Source: Nitrospirota bacterium
GTDB taxonomy: Bacteria; Nitrospinota_A; UBA7883
DNA length: 45,644 nt
Assembly: GCA_024275315.1 (NCBI GenBank)
Contig: JAJRZK010000052.1
Span: 1 to 45,644, forward strand
Direction: 5' to 3'
The position numbers were made by a program, and so were the translations under genes. The notes beneath the pieces were generated by a model. It made no database searches. It was given only the letters and a program-made list of their open reading frames with translations, and was not told where the DNA came from. Of the stretch, positions 25,670 through 35,401 are shown in pieces. How positions within the stretch are numbered: the stretch's first letter is position 1; every line of letters begins with the position of its first letter.

Positions 25670-27550
25670 ATGTTGCGACCCAGAACAGAGTGGGAAAGTT
25701 TTATAAAACACCGCAAAAGCATGGGTCCCATCTTCACCGCCCTGGTGGGCGTCGCGTTTGTCATAGTGACCCTGCGTCTCTGGCACTTGCAGATTGTCCA
25801 GTACTCCAGCCTGGCTGACCGTGCGGAAAACAACCGGGTCCGGCAAATGACCCTGGACGGGCGCAGGGGTAAAATACTGGACCGCAACGGCTTTCCCATG
25901 GTGGACAGCAGGCCCTCTTTTCAGCTCTCGCTCATACCGGAAGATGTGGACAATCCCCGCGAGACTCTTGATTTTCTCCGGCGGCGGGTGGACTTCGACG
26001 TGGATTCGACTCTCGACAAAATGCGCCATTCACCGTCGTTCCAGACTATCGTAATCAAAAAGGATATCGACAGGGAGGATGTGGCGTTCGTGGAGGAAAA
26101 CAGGCTTGATTTGCCCGGGGTTTTTCTGGAGGTTAAAGCCTGGCGCAATTATATCTTTGGGCAGGAAGCGTCGCATATTCTCGGCTACCTGGGGGCCATC
26201 AGTTCCGCCCAGCTGGCCAAGGCCCCCAAGTCGGTCTATTCCATGGACGATTTTATCGGGCAGTATGGAATCGAAAAAGTTCACGAGCGGACCCTGCGCG
26301 GCGCCAAGGGTTACAAGAGGGTGGAGGTGGACGCGGCCGGCCGGGAGCTTGCGTTGTTGGAAGTGATCCGGCCCAAAAGCGGCCACGACCTGAGGCTTAC
26401 CATAGATTTCACCACCCAGACAGCGGCGGAGCGGGCGTTTGAAGGGAAAATGGGCGCGGCTGTGGCCATAGACCCCAACAACGGGGATATTATAGCGGCG
26501 TTGAGCAAGCCTGGATTCGATCCGAATGTTTTCGCGCATGGAATATCCGGCGATTCGTGGAAAAAGTTTATCCAGGACGAGTTCCACCCGTTGCAAAACA
26601 GGATCACGAGAGGGCAATATCCTCCCGGATCGACTTTCAAGATAATCATGGCGGCGGCGGCCCTGGAAGAGGGGATTGTCTCCCCGGAAACCACGATATA
26701 TTGCCCCGGCCACTATAGATTGGGACAACGCACCTATCGATGCTGGAAAAAGGCCGGTCACGGATCGATGAACCTCACATCCGCGCTGATACAGTCCTGC
26801 GATGTCTATTTCTATACAGTCGGTTTGCGGCTGGGCATCGACAGGATCGCCAAATACGCGAAGATGTTCGGTTTGGGCAAGCGGACAAACATAAACCTGG
26901 GCGCGGAGAGCCCCGGCCTTGTCCCCTCTACCGATTGGAAAAAAAAGGCGCGTGGCAAACCGTGGATTATGGGGGAAACCGTTTCGTGTTCCATCGGCCA
27001 GGGGTATAACCTTGTCACGCCGATCCAGCAGGCGATAATGATCGCGGCCATCGCCAACGGTGGAAAGCTGGTGACCCCCCGGCTCGTCAACTCTCCCCGC
27101 CCGGGGACCGGTGACCGGCCCGGCGCAAATCCAAAAAGCGTCAGCGTCAGCCCCGACACGATTTCCGTTATCCGCAACGCCCTCCGGCTGGTGGTGACCG
27201 CTCCCCACGGCACTGCGTGGAGGATCAAGAACGGCCCATACTCGTACGCGGGCAAAACGGGCACTTCGCAGGTTGTACGGATGAAGAAAAACGAGACCAG
27301 CGACATCGAGGAGATAAAGTTCAAGCACCGCGACCACGCGCTGTTCGTCGGGTTCGCCCCGTTTGACGATCCCAAAATAGCGGTGGCGGTGATCGTGGAG
27401 CACGCGGGGCACGGCGGCGAGGCGGCGGCTCCTGTCGCCCGGAAGATCATGGACGCATACCTGCAAAAAATAAACGTACCGCCATCGACCCCGCAGATAA
27501 CCGGCCATGTCACGGACAAAAGCGTTTTACCCATGGAGAATCCGTTGTGA
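25670..27550 (+). CDS. mrdA: penicillin-binding protein 2 (MrdA)
   Basis: PBP2 is the class B transpeptidase of the elongasome, cross-linking new peptidoglycan along the cell side wall. The 626-residue protein has one membrane anchor (about 18-36), the RGKILDRNG motif of class B PBPs at about 66-74, the catalytic STFK tetrad (Ser321), the SCD motif (376-378, as usual for PBP2 rather than SxN), and KTGTSQV (529-535). Length is normal. The ATG at 25670 is 18 nt after the mutase stop. Its end overlaps rodA by 4 nt (GTGA), so the transpeptidase and its glycosyltransferase partner are coupled. Confidence 0.96.
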   Translation: MLRPRTEWESFIKHRKSMGPIFTALVGVAFVIVTLRLWHLQIVQYSSLADRAENNRVRQMTLDGRRGKILDRNGFPMVDSRPSFQLSLIPEDVDNPRETLDFLRRRVDFDVDSTLDKMRHSPSFQTIVIKKDIDREDVAFVEENRLDLPGVFLEVKAWRNYIFGQEASHILGYLGAISSAQLAKAPKSVYSMDDFIGQYGIEKVHERTLRGAKGYKRVEVDAAGRELALLEVIRPKSGHDLRLTIDFTTQTAAERAFEGKMGAAVAIDPNNGDIIAALSKPGFDPNVFAHGISGDSWKKFIQDEFHPLQNRITRGQYPPGSTFKIIMAAAALEEGIVSPETTIYCPGHYRLGQRTYRCWKKAGHGSMNLTSALIQSCDVYFYTVGLRLGIDRIAKYAKMFGLGKRTNINLGAESPGLVPSTDWKKKARGKPWIMGETVSCSIGQGYNLVTPIQQAIMIAAIANGGKLVTPRLVNSPRPGTGDRPGANPKSVSVSPDTISVIRNALRLVVTAPHGTAWRIKNGPYSYAGKTGTSQVVRMKKNETSDIEEIKFKHRDHALFVGFAPFDDPKIAVAVIVEHAGHGGEAAAPVARKIMDAYLQKINVPPSTPQITGHVTDKSVLPMENPL

Positions 27551-28665
27551 GTGATATAGAACTGCCGGAACACAGGTTTCTGCGGAATTTCGATTTTATG
27601 TTGCTCGCCATCACGCTCACGCTGTGCGCGCTGGGTGTGACGGTCATATACAGCTCCAACCTGCAAAGCGATTCGGAGTTTATGCGGAGCCTTTATATCC
27701 GCCAGTTGTACTGGGTGGGAATCTCCCTAGTGGCCATGTCGATAGTGATCTGGATAGATTACCGTTTGATAGAAAGGATGGCCTATCCGCTCTATTTCTT
27801 CGGCGTCGGTTGTCTGGCCGCGGTCGGCTTCAGCGGACGGGTGATCGGCGGATCCCAACGGTGGCTGTCGGTGGGGGGCTTTAACATACAATCTTCGGAG
27901 ATCATGAAGATAATCCTGATAATTCTTATAGCGCGCATTTTCGACGACATGAGAAAAGAGGGGGACCTGGGAGTGCTTGACCTGGCAAAACCTTTGATAT
28001 TCACCCTCATTCCTTTCGCCATAGTCGCCCGCCAACCAGATCTGGGCACGGCGATGATCTTTATCATCGTATTCGGGTGCATGGCGTTTTTCAATGGAAT
28101 ACAAAGGAGGATCATCATATGGACGGCGGGAATATCCGCGTTCCTGGCTCCTGTTTCATGGTTCATGCTCAAACCGTATCAGCAGGAGAGAATATTGACG
28201 ATACTCAACCCGGACGCGGATCCCATGGGGCACGGGTACCAGATGATACAATCGAAAATAGCGATCGGGTCGGGAGGGTTATGGGGCAAGGGTATTTTTG
28301 AAGGAACGCAAAGCAAGTTGAATTTTCTGCCGGCCAAGCATACCGATTTCATCTTTTCAGTTTTCGCCGAGGAGGCAGGGTTTGTAGGCGCCATGATTTT
28401 CATCACCATATTCTTCTTTTTCCTCATGCGCCTGCTGGAGATTGTCCTCCACGCCAGGGACAAGTTCGGCTCTCTGGTCGTGGCCGGAATATTGTGCATG
28501 ATAACTTTCAACTTTTTTTACAACCTGGGCATGACCCTGGGGCTTTTCCCGATCGTCGGGATCCCCCTCCCCTTCATCTCTTACGGAGGATCGTCGTTGC
28601 TGACCAACTTCCTGGGGATCGGGCTCGCCCTGAACATATCCGTAAGCAGGTACAAGCTTGGATAA
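27547..28665 (+). CDS. rodA: rod-shape SEDS glycosyltransferase RodA
   Basis: RodA is the membrane peptidoglycan polymerase that works with PBP2 in cell elongation. The 372-residue product has about ten membrane helices, the motif QPDLGTAMIF that carries the essential Asp of SEDS proteins, LTILNPDADPMGHGYQMIQSK in the large loop, and the family C-terminal signature GIPLPFISYGGSS. The start is GTG in a GTGA overlap with mrdA. The last 8 nt overlap the radical SAM gene. Presence of mrdA-rodA indicates a rod-shaped or elongating cell. Confidence 0.96.
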   Translation: MSDIELPEHRFLRNFDFMLLAITLTLCALGVTVIYSSNLQSDSEFMRSLYIRQLYWVGISLVAMSIVIWIDYRLIERMAYPLYFFGVGCLAAVGFSGRVIGGSQRWLSVGGFNIQSSEIMKIILIILIARIFDDMRKEGDLGVLDLAKPLIFTLIPFAIVARQPDLGTAMIFIIVFGCMAFFNGIQRRIIIWTAGISAFLAPVSWFMLKPYQQERILTILNPDADPMGHGYQMIQSKIAIGSGGLWGKGIFEGTQSKLNFLPAKHTDFIFSVFAEEAGFVGAMIFITIFFFFLMRLLEIVLHARDKFGSLVVAGILCMITFNFFYNLGMTLGLFPIVGIPLPFISYGGSSLLTNFLGIGLALNISVSRYKLG

Positions 28666-31174
28666 CATCTCGCAGGACAGGTATTACAGGATTCTAAATT
28701 CTGTAAAAAACCCTTCGTCATATCTCGGGACGGAGCAAAACTGTGTGGCCAAGGACCCGGCTACCGTCAAAGGCTCGATGGTCCTTGCGTTCCCCGACCT
28801 CTACGAGATAGGCATGGCCCACCTGGGGCTTAAGATCCTCTACCACATTGTCAACGCGGAGCCGGACCTGGCGGCGGAAAGAGTGTTCGCGCCGGGCGAG
28901 GATTTCGCTGAAGCGATCCGGAGCGAGGGGATGCCCCTCATGTCGCTGGAGACAAAAAAATCCCTGTCAGATTTCGATATAATCGGGTTTACAATCCCCT
29001 ACGAGCTGTCATATACGACAATCTTATGGATGCTCGACGCCGCCGGTGTCCCGTTGAGATCGGCCGACCGTGACGAATCCCATCCCCTTGTCATCGGAGG
29101 CGGGGCGGGGGTGTACAACCCGGAGCCTATCGCGGATTTTTTCGATCTGTTCGTTCTTGGCGACGGAGAGACCGCCGCTGTGGAAATCCTGCGTGAAACC
29201 ATTTCGCACAAGGACGCGCCGCGACGCGCCAGGCTGGAGAATCTGGCGAAAATCCGTGGTGTGTACGTCCCCTCCTTTTTTGACGTAAGCTACAAAACAA
29301 CCGGGGAAATCGAACGGGTCACACCCCTGCTTGAAGGATACGACAAGGTAGATAGAACCTTCCTGCCCACCCTGTCCCAGTCCCCGTTTCCCGTAAAAAT
29401 GGTGACGCCGTTCGGCAGGCCCGTCCAGGACAGGCTGAACGTGGAGATCGACCGGGGTTGCACGCAGGGATGCCGGTTTTGCCAGGCGGGAACCACATAC
29501 AGGCCCGTCCGTGAAAGAACCCCGCAGGAGGTCATGGACATTTTTGATGAGGCGCTGAAAAACACCGGCTACAGCGAAATATCGCCCACCAGCTTAAGCG
29601 CGGGTGATTACTCGAAAATCGAACCTCTGCTTAAAGCGCTCATGGACAGGTACGCCGACGAAAAAATCTCCGTGTCGATGCCGTCGTTGCGGCCGGATAC
29701 CGTCACCGGGCCCGTTGTGGACCAGATCAGGCGGGTGCGCCGCACCGGTTTTACCATAGCCGCCGAAGCCGGAACAGACCGGTTGCGGGCCGTGATAAAC
29801 AAAAAGGTGACTGACGAACAAATCATCGAAACGGCAAAACGTCTGCTCGCTTCCGGATGGAGGTCGCTCAAGCTCTATTTCATGATAGGTCTGCCCACCG
29901 AAACCGACGAGGATATCGAGTCGATATTCCGGCTGGCCGCCAGGATAGACAAGATCAGGGTCGGTAGCGCGAGGCTGAACAACATCACCGTCAGCGTGTC
30001 CAACTTCGTCCCGAAGCCGCACACCCCGTTTCAATGGACCGGGCAGGACACCCTCGATGAGCTTCTGTCGAAAAAAGAAAAACTGTTCGAGCTTGTAAAA
30101 CCCAACAAACGGCTTCGCCTGAAATGGCACGACGCCGGCATGAGCTTTCTCGAGGCTGTTTTCAGCAGGGGAGACCGGCGCCTGTCAGACGTTGTGGAAA
30201 CGGCGTACCGGATGGGGCAAAAGTTCGACGCATGGACCGAAAAATTTGATTATGACAAATGGATCAAGGCTTTCGGGAAGGTGGGCCTGGACCCGTCCGG
30301 ATACGCCAACAGGCCATACGGAACCGATGAAACCCTGCCATGGGATCATCTGCGCACGGGAATCAGCAGGAAATTTCTGTTAAAGGAGCGTTCGCTGGCG
30401 ATGGAGGGGGTGATCACCGGAGACTGCAAAACCGGAGAATGCCTTGGTTGCGGAATCAATCCGAAAATGTGCTTCGAGCCGTATGACACAGCGTCAAGCA
30501 AACCGGAGCAAAAGAAAACACCCGCTCCGGAGGGACGGTTCCGGTACAGGTTGACGTATCACAAAACTGGCCCGGCGCGCTTTTTTTCCCAGCTTGAAAC
30601 ACAGTCCATAATCTTGCGTGCGTTACGGGCCGTAAGGGCGCCGGTGGCCTATTCCGAGGGATACTCGCCCGCGCCAAGGGTGTCGTTCGGGCCCGCAATT
30701 CCGGTCGGTGTGGAAAGCGCGGACGAGATGGTGGACGTGGAGCTCGCCATGTACTGGGAGCCATGGAAACTCAGCCACAAGCTCAACACATCCTCGCCGG
30801 AGGGAATACGTTTTGTCGACGCCCGGCAAATATCCCTGAGCCAGCGGTCGATCACCGGTTCCACCGAGGCTTTTGATTACAGGATAAGGCTGGACGACCC
30901 CAAAGACGCGGACAGGATAAAAAACGCAGTAACCCGGTTCAACGAAGCTTTGTCCGTGATGGTGCGAAGGCCCAGGAGGGATAAAATGGTGGATATCCGG
31001 CCATTGATAGTCGGCCTCGATGTGGAGCCCGAAAGCCTGGACCTTGTTTTCAAGGCTTCGTACGGACCCGATGGAACCGTCCGTCCTGATGACCTGCTGG
31101 AGGGGTTGTTTCCGGGAGAGGATATCCGCCCGTCGAGAGTGGTCCGCCTGAAGGCGCATTTCAAGCCTGTGTAA
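28658..31174 (+). CDS. B12-binding radical SAM protein fused to DUF2344
   Basis: The 838-residue product joins two families commonly found together (TIGR03960-type and TIGR03936/DUF2344-type). Residues about 35-200 form a cobalamin-binding-like Rossmann domain (for example PLVIGGGAGVYNPEPIADFFD). The radical SAM core holds the 4Fe-4S motif CTQGCRFC (Cys268, 272, 275), and more Cys (GDCKTGECLGCGINPKMC) lie near 595-612. The DUF2344 part starts around 628 (RYRLTYHKTGPARFFSQLE). The reaction is not established; such genes often sit beside rodA or RNase E/G genes, suggesting RNA modification. The TTG start at 28658 overlaps rodA by 8 nt. No rng/rne gene follows here. Confidence 0.9.
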   Translation: MDNISQDRYYRILNSVKNPSSYLGTEQNCVAKDPATVKGSMVLAFPDLYEIGMAHLGLKILYHIVNAEPDLAAERVFAPGEDFAEAIRSEGMPLMSLETKKSLSDFDIIGFTIPYELSYTTILWMLDAAGVPLRSADRDESHPLVIGGGAGVYNPEPIADFFDLFVLGDGETAAVEILRETISHKDAPRRARLENLAKIRGVYVPSFFDVSYKTTGEIERVTPLLEGYDKVDRTFLPTLSQSPFPVKMVTPFGRPVQDRLNVEIDRGCTQGCRFCQAGTTYRPVRERTPQEVMDIFDEALKNTGYSEISPTSLSAGDYSKIEPLLKALMDRYADEKISVSMPSLRPDTVTGPVVDQIRRVRRTGFTIAAEAGTDRLRAVINKKVTDEQIIETAKRLLASGWRSLKLYFMIGLPTETDEDIESIFRLAARIDKIRVGSARLNNITVSVSNFVPKPHTPFQWTGQDTLDELLSKKEKLFELVKPNKRLRLKWHDAGMSFLEAVFSRGDRRLSDVVETAYRMGQKFDAWTEKFDYDKWIKAFGKVGLDPSGYANRPYGTDETLPWDHLRTGISRKFLLKERSLAMEGVITGDCKTGECLGCGINPKMCFEPYDTASSKPEQKKTPAPEGRFRYRLTYHKTGPARFFSQLETQSIILRALRAVRAPVAYSEGYSPAPRVSFGPAIPVGVESADEMVDVELAMYWEPWKLSHKLNTSSPEGIRFVDARQISLSQRSITGSTEAFDYRIRLDDPKDADRIKNAVTRFNEALSVMVRRPRRDKMVDIRPLIVGLDVEPESLDLVFKASYGPDGTVRPDDLLEGLFPGEDIRPSRVVRLKAHFKPV

Positions 31175-31293
31175 CGGCGGTGACCGGTCCCGGCGGCGCG
31201 GCGCTCCGTATCGGCTCCGCGCAAATGACGCGGGTGATCGGCGCACATGGCGATATCGGACGCACCCTGTAAAACCGGAGTTTTCAATCAAAC

Positions 31294-31322
31294 TTGAACG
31301 CCCGGCCCCGCTACGATATATA
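31294..31322 (+). promoter_or_regulatory. sigma-70 promoter for selA
   Basis: TTGAAC (31294-31299) and TATATA (31317-31322) are 17 nt apart; an overlapping TATAAT at 31319-31324 is also present. They lie in a 197-bp spacer upstream of selA (start 31372), so selA is probably a separate transcription unit from the rodA group. Predicted start is near 31330. Confidence 0.55.
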
Positions 31323-31371
31323 ATTGTCCGGACATCGCACGACACTTGAAATATGACAGGCCCTGTATGAC

Positions 31372-32808
31372 ATGAAAAAAGAAGAACTGCTCCGAAACCT
31401 CCCCTCGGTGGACCGATTGACCGGCCATGAGAAATGCAGGGAAATGATCGCCGTTTACGGAAGGGGCCGTGTGGTTGACACCGCCAGAAAACTGATCGAC
31501 GAGGCGAGGAGCAAAATCCTGAAAGAAAAAACGGCGCCGGGCGACACCGTTAAAAGCGTCACCGACGTCAAAAACGTCACCGACGTTAGAAACGTCACCG
31601 ACGTTAGAAGCGTCACCGAATGGTTGGCTGTAATGGCGCAGACAATGGCAAAAGAATCCGTCCCCTCCCTCAAGCGGGTCGTAAACTGTTCCGGTGTGGT
31701 CGTCCACACCAACCTGGGCAGAGCCGCCATGGCCGACGCGGCAAGCGAAGCCGCGGCCCTTTGCGCCAGGTCTGCCGTGAATATCGAATACGACATAAAA
31801 AGCGGAACCAGGGGAGACCGGGACAGCATAGTCGAATCCCTTGTGACAGAGCTGACAGGCGCGCAAGCGGCCACGGTGGTCAACAACAACGCCGCGGCGG
31901 TGCTGCTGGCCCTTAACACGCTGTCTGACGGCAGGGAGACCATCGTCTCCAGGGGGGAGCTGATCGAGATCGGCGGATCGTTTCGCCTGCCGGAAATCAT
32001 GTCGAAAAGCGGATGCGTCCTTAAGGAAGTGGGAACTACGAACAGAACCAGCCTGGAGGATTACGCGGAATCGGTTAACGAAAACACCAGCTTGATCCTC
32101 CGCGCCCATACCAGCAACTACCGTATAATCGGCTTCACCTCCCAACCCGGCCTGGACGAGCTGTCCTCCATGGCGCGCTCTCGCGGCGTACCCCTGATGT
32201 ACGATCTCGGCTCGGGGACCCTGATCGACCTGCGGCGTTTTGGTTTGCCGCATGAGCCTACAGTCCAGGAGACGATCGAACAGGGGGTCGATGTGGTCAC
32301 CATATCCTGCGACAAACTGCTCGGCGGTCCCCAGGCGGGAATAATCGCCGGCTCGAAAGAAACGATCGACAAAATAAAGAAAAATCACCTCAAACGGGCG
32401 TTGCGGTGTGACAAGATGACTTTCGCCGCCCTGGAAACCACGCTCCGGCTATACCTGAACCCCGACGAAGCGGTGTCGAAAATTCCCACGCTCCGGCATT
32501 TGTCAAAAACCATCGACCAGATACGGCCCATCGCCCGGAAAGCGGCGGCGTTTTTTCGTGAGTATCTGGGATCTGACGCCACAGTCACCGTAGTAGACGA
32601 CGTTTCCCGGGCTGGTAGCGGGTCTTTGCCGCAGATCGATATCCCGACAGTTTCCGTCGCCATAGAGCATGGCCGGATGGGCCCGAACGAGCTGGCGTCG
32701 TGGTTCAGAAATATGGACAGGCCGATCATAGGCCGCGTGGAGGACGATCTTTTTCGCCTGGACATGCGATGTATCGACGATGTGGAGGATTTTGGCCTGA
32801 CAAAGTAG
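31372..32808 (+). CDS. selA: L-seryl-tRNA(Sec) selenium transferase SelA
   Basis: SelA is the decameric PLP enzyme that converts seryl-tRNA(Sec) to selenocysteyl-tRNA(Sec) with selenophosphate. The 478-residue product opens with the family start LLRNLPSVDRL, then VNCSGVVVHTNLGRA (about 104-118), TVVNNNAAAV (168-177) and the PLP lysine in SCDKLLGGPQAG (Lys315). Between the N-terminal domain and the catalytic core (residues 61-84) lies a four-fold repeat of the type (K/R)-(S/N)-V-T-(D/E)-V, from an 18-bp DNA repeat, probably an insertion in a linker. selB, selD and tRNA-Sec are not in the window. It converges with the sensor kinase gene, 46 nt away. Confidence 0.95.
   Translation: MKKEELLRNLPSVDRLTGHEKCREMIAVYGRGRVVDTARKLIDEARSKILKEKTAPGDTVKSVTDVKNVTDVRNVTDVRSVTEWLAVMAQTMAKESVPSLKRVVNCSGVVVHTNLGRAAMADAASEAAALCARSAVNIEYDIKSGTRGDRDSIVESLVTELTGAQAATVVNNNAAAVLLALNTLSDGRETIVSRGELIEIGGSFRLPEIMSKSGCVLKEVGTTNRTSLEDYAESVNENTSLILRAHTSNYRIIGFTSQPGLDELSSMARSRGVPLMYDLGSGTLIDLRRFGLPHEPTVQETIEQGVDVVTISCDKLLGGPQAGIIAGSKETIDKIKKNHLKRALRCDKMTFAALETTLRLYLNPDEAVSKIPTLRHLSKTIDQIRPIARKAAAFFREYLGSDATVTVVDDVSRAGSGSLPQIDIPTVSVAIEHGRMGPNELASWFRNMDRPIIGRVEDDLFRLDMRCIDDVEDFGLTK
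31552..31620 (+). repeat. 18-bp in-frame tandem repeat within selA
   Basis: About 3.8 copies of an 18-bp unit start at 31552, 31570, 31588 and 31606. The core GCGTCACCGACGT or ACGTCACCGACGT is nearly invariant. Each unit adds six codons, so copy-number change keeps the frame. The units differ by only one to three bases, which suggests recent expansion. Confidence 0.85.
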
Positions 32809-32854
32809 CGGAGAATCCCTTCCTAAGTGTGGAGCAGGGGAAAAACAGGCCCGT

Positions 32855-35401
32855 CTACTCGTCCGGGTCGAGCGCTTTTCGAATCGCAAATCCCAGGTCA
32901 CGCGAGAGAAACGGTTTCATCAGATATTCCCTGATACCAACCTGCCTCGCCTGGTCGGCGGAAAATTCCGAGCTGTAACCTGTGCACATTATCACGGGAA
33001 GATCAGGCCGAATCCTCATCAGCTCCACAACAAGCGCGTCACCGGATATTCCGGGCATGGACTGGTCGGTGATAACCAGGTCGAACCTGTCTGGTTGGGC
33101 TGTAAACAACTGCAAGGCCTCTTCGCCCCGGGTGGCGGCAACCACTTCATAACCCAGCCGCTCCAGCGCCTGGCTCGCCATGCGGGTGATTTGCGTCTCG
33201 TCATCCACGAAAAGGATACACTCGCTCCCCCGGGGGACCGGTTCGGGTTGTCGCTCCTGTTCCTGCTTTTCCACCATGGTCTGCGGGAAATATATGGCGA
33301 ACGTGGTTCCCTTGCCCGGGTCCGAAAACACGGATACGGCGCCACCGTGGCTCGCCACAATCCCGTGAACCGCGGACAACCCCAGCCCGGTGCCTTCGCC
33401 CACCTGTTTTGTGGTGTAAAACGGCTCGAATATGTGGTCTATGACGCTTTTGTCCATACCATGCCCGTTATCGCTGATGGTCAGTTTCAGTCGTTTTTCC
33501 GACTGGTCGGATGACGGAGTTGCGTCGTTTTCCGCATCCGGTTCGATGACCACGAGCCTCACCTCGAGCACCCCTCCCCCTTTTCCCCTCATGGCGTGTT
33601 CTGCGTTGGAGCAAAGGTTGAGTATCACCTGCTGTATCTGGGTCAGGTCAGCCATGATATAGCCTGTGTCGGGGTCGATATCGGACCTGATTTCCATGCT
33701 GGCGGGCAAAGACGCGCGAACCAGCTTCAGCGTTTCTAAGACGACCTGGGACAATTGCACCGGTTTGAAATCGCCTTGTTTCCTGTGGCTGAATGTAAGG
33801 ATCCGGCGTATCAGGTCTTTTGCTCTCAGGCCTGATTTCATTATCTCTCCAAGGCTTTCAAGCGCCTCATCGTTGCCCTCGGCGTCGGCTATGGCAAGCT
33901 CTGTATAGCCGAGGATAGCGGACAGGATGTTGTTAAAATCGTGTGCGATACCACCGGCCATGGTTCCGACAACCTCCATTTTCCTGGCGTGCCGAATCTG
34001 CTTTTCCAGAGTCATCTCTTTCGACGTGTCCCTCTGCACGGAAATGTAGCTCACTATCTCCCCGGAACTATCCATAACCGGCGATATCGACATCTCGGCT
34101 TCGAACAGCGACCCGTCTTTTTTCCTGTTGACAATGTTGCTTTTCCAAACCTTGCGGCTGGCGATGGTTTCCCACATGCTTTTATAGAAACTTTTGCCGT
34201 GTTTGCCGCTTTTAAGTATGCTGGTGTTCCGGTTTATCACCTCGTTGCGCAAATAGCCCGTAATGCGCCGGAACGCCGGATTGACATACTGGATCATGCC
34301 CTTGTTGTCTGTGATAATCACGGCCTCGGCGGCGTACTCGATGGCTGTGGCGAGGCGAGCCCTTTCGTCTTCCAGTTTTTTACGATCCGTAATATCCTCG
34401 TAGGAGCCAAGGACACCGACAACGACCCCTTTACTGTCATGAAGCGGAAGCCTGTTCCCTCTCAGCCACACGTACCTGCCGTCGGCCCGTTTACGGTGTT
34501 CAAGTATGTCGTATTCAGCCGTGTCGGCGCTCATCACCTTTCGATCAGTTTCCCGATAGGCGTCCGACTCCTCCTTCAGCCAGGCCAGGTCATAGTCAGT
34601 TTTGCCTGTTACATTCTCGGGCTCCCCCACTCCCGCGGCGATCGCGAAATTCCGGTTGCACCCCCTGTATATCAGGTTGATATCCTTCCAGAAAACGTAT
34701 TGCGGGATATTGTCGATGACAGATTCGAGCATCTCGTGCGAATCGCGCAGCTCCGCTTCGGAGTTTATGCTTTGCGTGATATCCTGGGATACAAGGGAAA
34801 ACCCTATCAACTCGTTTTTGTCATTTTTGACGCTCGACACTCTGGTGTCGATATGCCGAGTCGGGCCATCGCTTTTTTTTTCGATTGTATATTTGTGTTC
34901 GCCTACCTTTCGGACAATTTCGATGGCGTTTTCAAATTTTGCCAGTGCGTCCTTATCCTCGCTGAACAGCCGATAAATGGGCGTGTCGATAACCTCACCC
35001 ACGGCGTATCCGAAGATATCTTCGGACACCGGATTGTAATAGCAAACTCTGAGATCCAGGTCGGTCGCGACAATCGAGATATCTGTTGAAGAGCGCAGGA
35101 TGCTTTCAAGATAGGCCCCCTTTTTCGCGATTTCCTCCAACGCGTCCGCCAGTTCCTTGTAATGCGAAAGCGACGGTTTGTAATGAAGAAAGTAAAGAAT
35201 GGGAAGCATTATCACCATCAGCGCCAGAGAGTCCAGCGCGCCCGTCCATAACGGGGACAGTTCCGGGAGGATAACACCCAACACGAACATCACCGCGCCT
35301 TCGCCGAGAAAAATGGAGATCAATATGATCAGTAAAAGGCGTATGGGTGATTGCTCTTTCAGGATCGGAGCGTGGTTCATGTGGCTGGTTTTTTTAAACA
35401 T
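32855..35401 (-). CDS. hybrid sensor histidine kinase with three PAS domains
   Basis: The 848-residue protein has two membrane helices (about 20-45 and 55-73) with almost no periplasmic loop between them, then three PAS domains (about 95-212, 225-342 and 350-465). The dimerisation helix has phospho-acceptor His487 in GGIAHDFNNILSAILGY, a type-4-like HisKA box. The ATPase domain has the N box (Asn596, Asn599), DNGHG (644-648) and GTGLGL (670-675). A C-terminal receiver domain has phospho-acceptor Asp779 in LVITDQSMPG and Lys829. Signals are probably sensed inside the cell or in the membrane. No response regulator gene is adjacent, so the output is unknown. ATG 35380 is an alternative start; neither has a good ribosome site. 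Confidence 0.92.
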   Translation of the reverse strand: MFKKTSHMNHAPILKEQSPIRLLLIILISIFLGEGAVMFVLGVILPELSPLWTGALDSLALMVIMLPILYFLHYKPSLSHYKELADALEEIAKKGAYLESILRSSTDISIVATDLDLRVCYYNPVSEDIFGYAVGEVIDTPIYRLFSEDKDALAKFENAIEIVRKVGEHKYTIEKKSDGPTRHIDTRVSSVKNDKNELIGFSLVSQDITQSINSEAELRDSHEMLESVIDNIPQYVFWKDINLIYRGCNRNFAIAAGVGEPENVTGKTDYDLAWLKEESDAYRETDRKVMSADTAEYDILEHRKRADGRYVWLRGNRLPLHDSKGVVVGVLGSYEDITDRKKLEDERARLATAIEYAAEAVIITDNKGMIQYVNPAFRRITGYLRNEVINRNTSILKSGKHGKSFYKSMWETIASRKVWKSNIVNRKKDGSLFEAEMSISPVMDSSGEIVSYISVQRDTSKEMTLEKQIRHARKMEVVGTMAGGIAHDFNNILSAILGYTELAIADAEGNDEALESLGEIMKSGLRAKDLIRRILTFSHRKQGDFKPVQLSQVVLETLKLVRASLPASMEIRSDIDPDTGYIMADLTQIQQVILNLCSNAEHAMRGKGGGVLEVRLVVIEPDAENDATPSSDQSEKRLKLTISDNGHGMDKSVIDHIFEPFYTTKQVGEGTGLGLSAVHGIVASHGGAVSVFSDPGKGTTFAIYFPQTMVEKQEQERQPEPVPRGSECILFVDDETQITRMASQALERLGYEVVAATRGEEALQLFTAQPDRFDLVITDQSMPGISGDALVVELMRIRPDLPVIMCTGYSSEFSADQARQVGIREYLMKPFLSRDLGFAIRKALDPDE

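Noticed and set aside
26030-27508. 492-codon minus-strand open frame opposite mrdA
   Set aside because: It mirrors a gene with all PBP2 motifs; the translation has no family features and is rich in His, Arg and Gly as expected of antisense frames in GC-rich DNA.
31288-32388. 366-codon minus-strand open frame opposite selA
   Set aside because: It contains GDVSNVGDVF-type repeats that are only the antisense reading of the selA 18-bp repeat.
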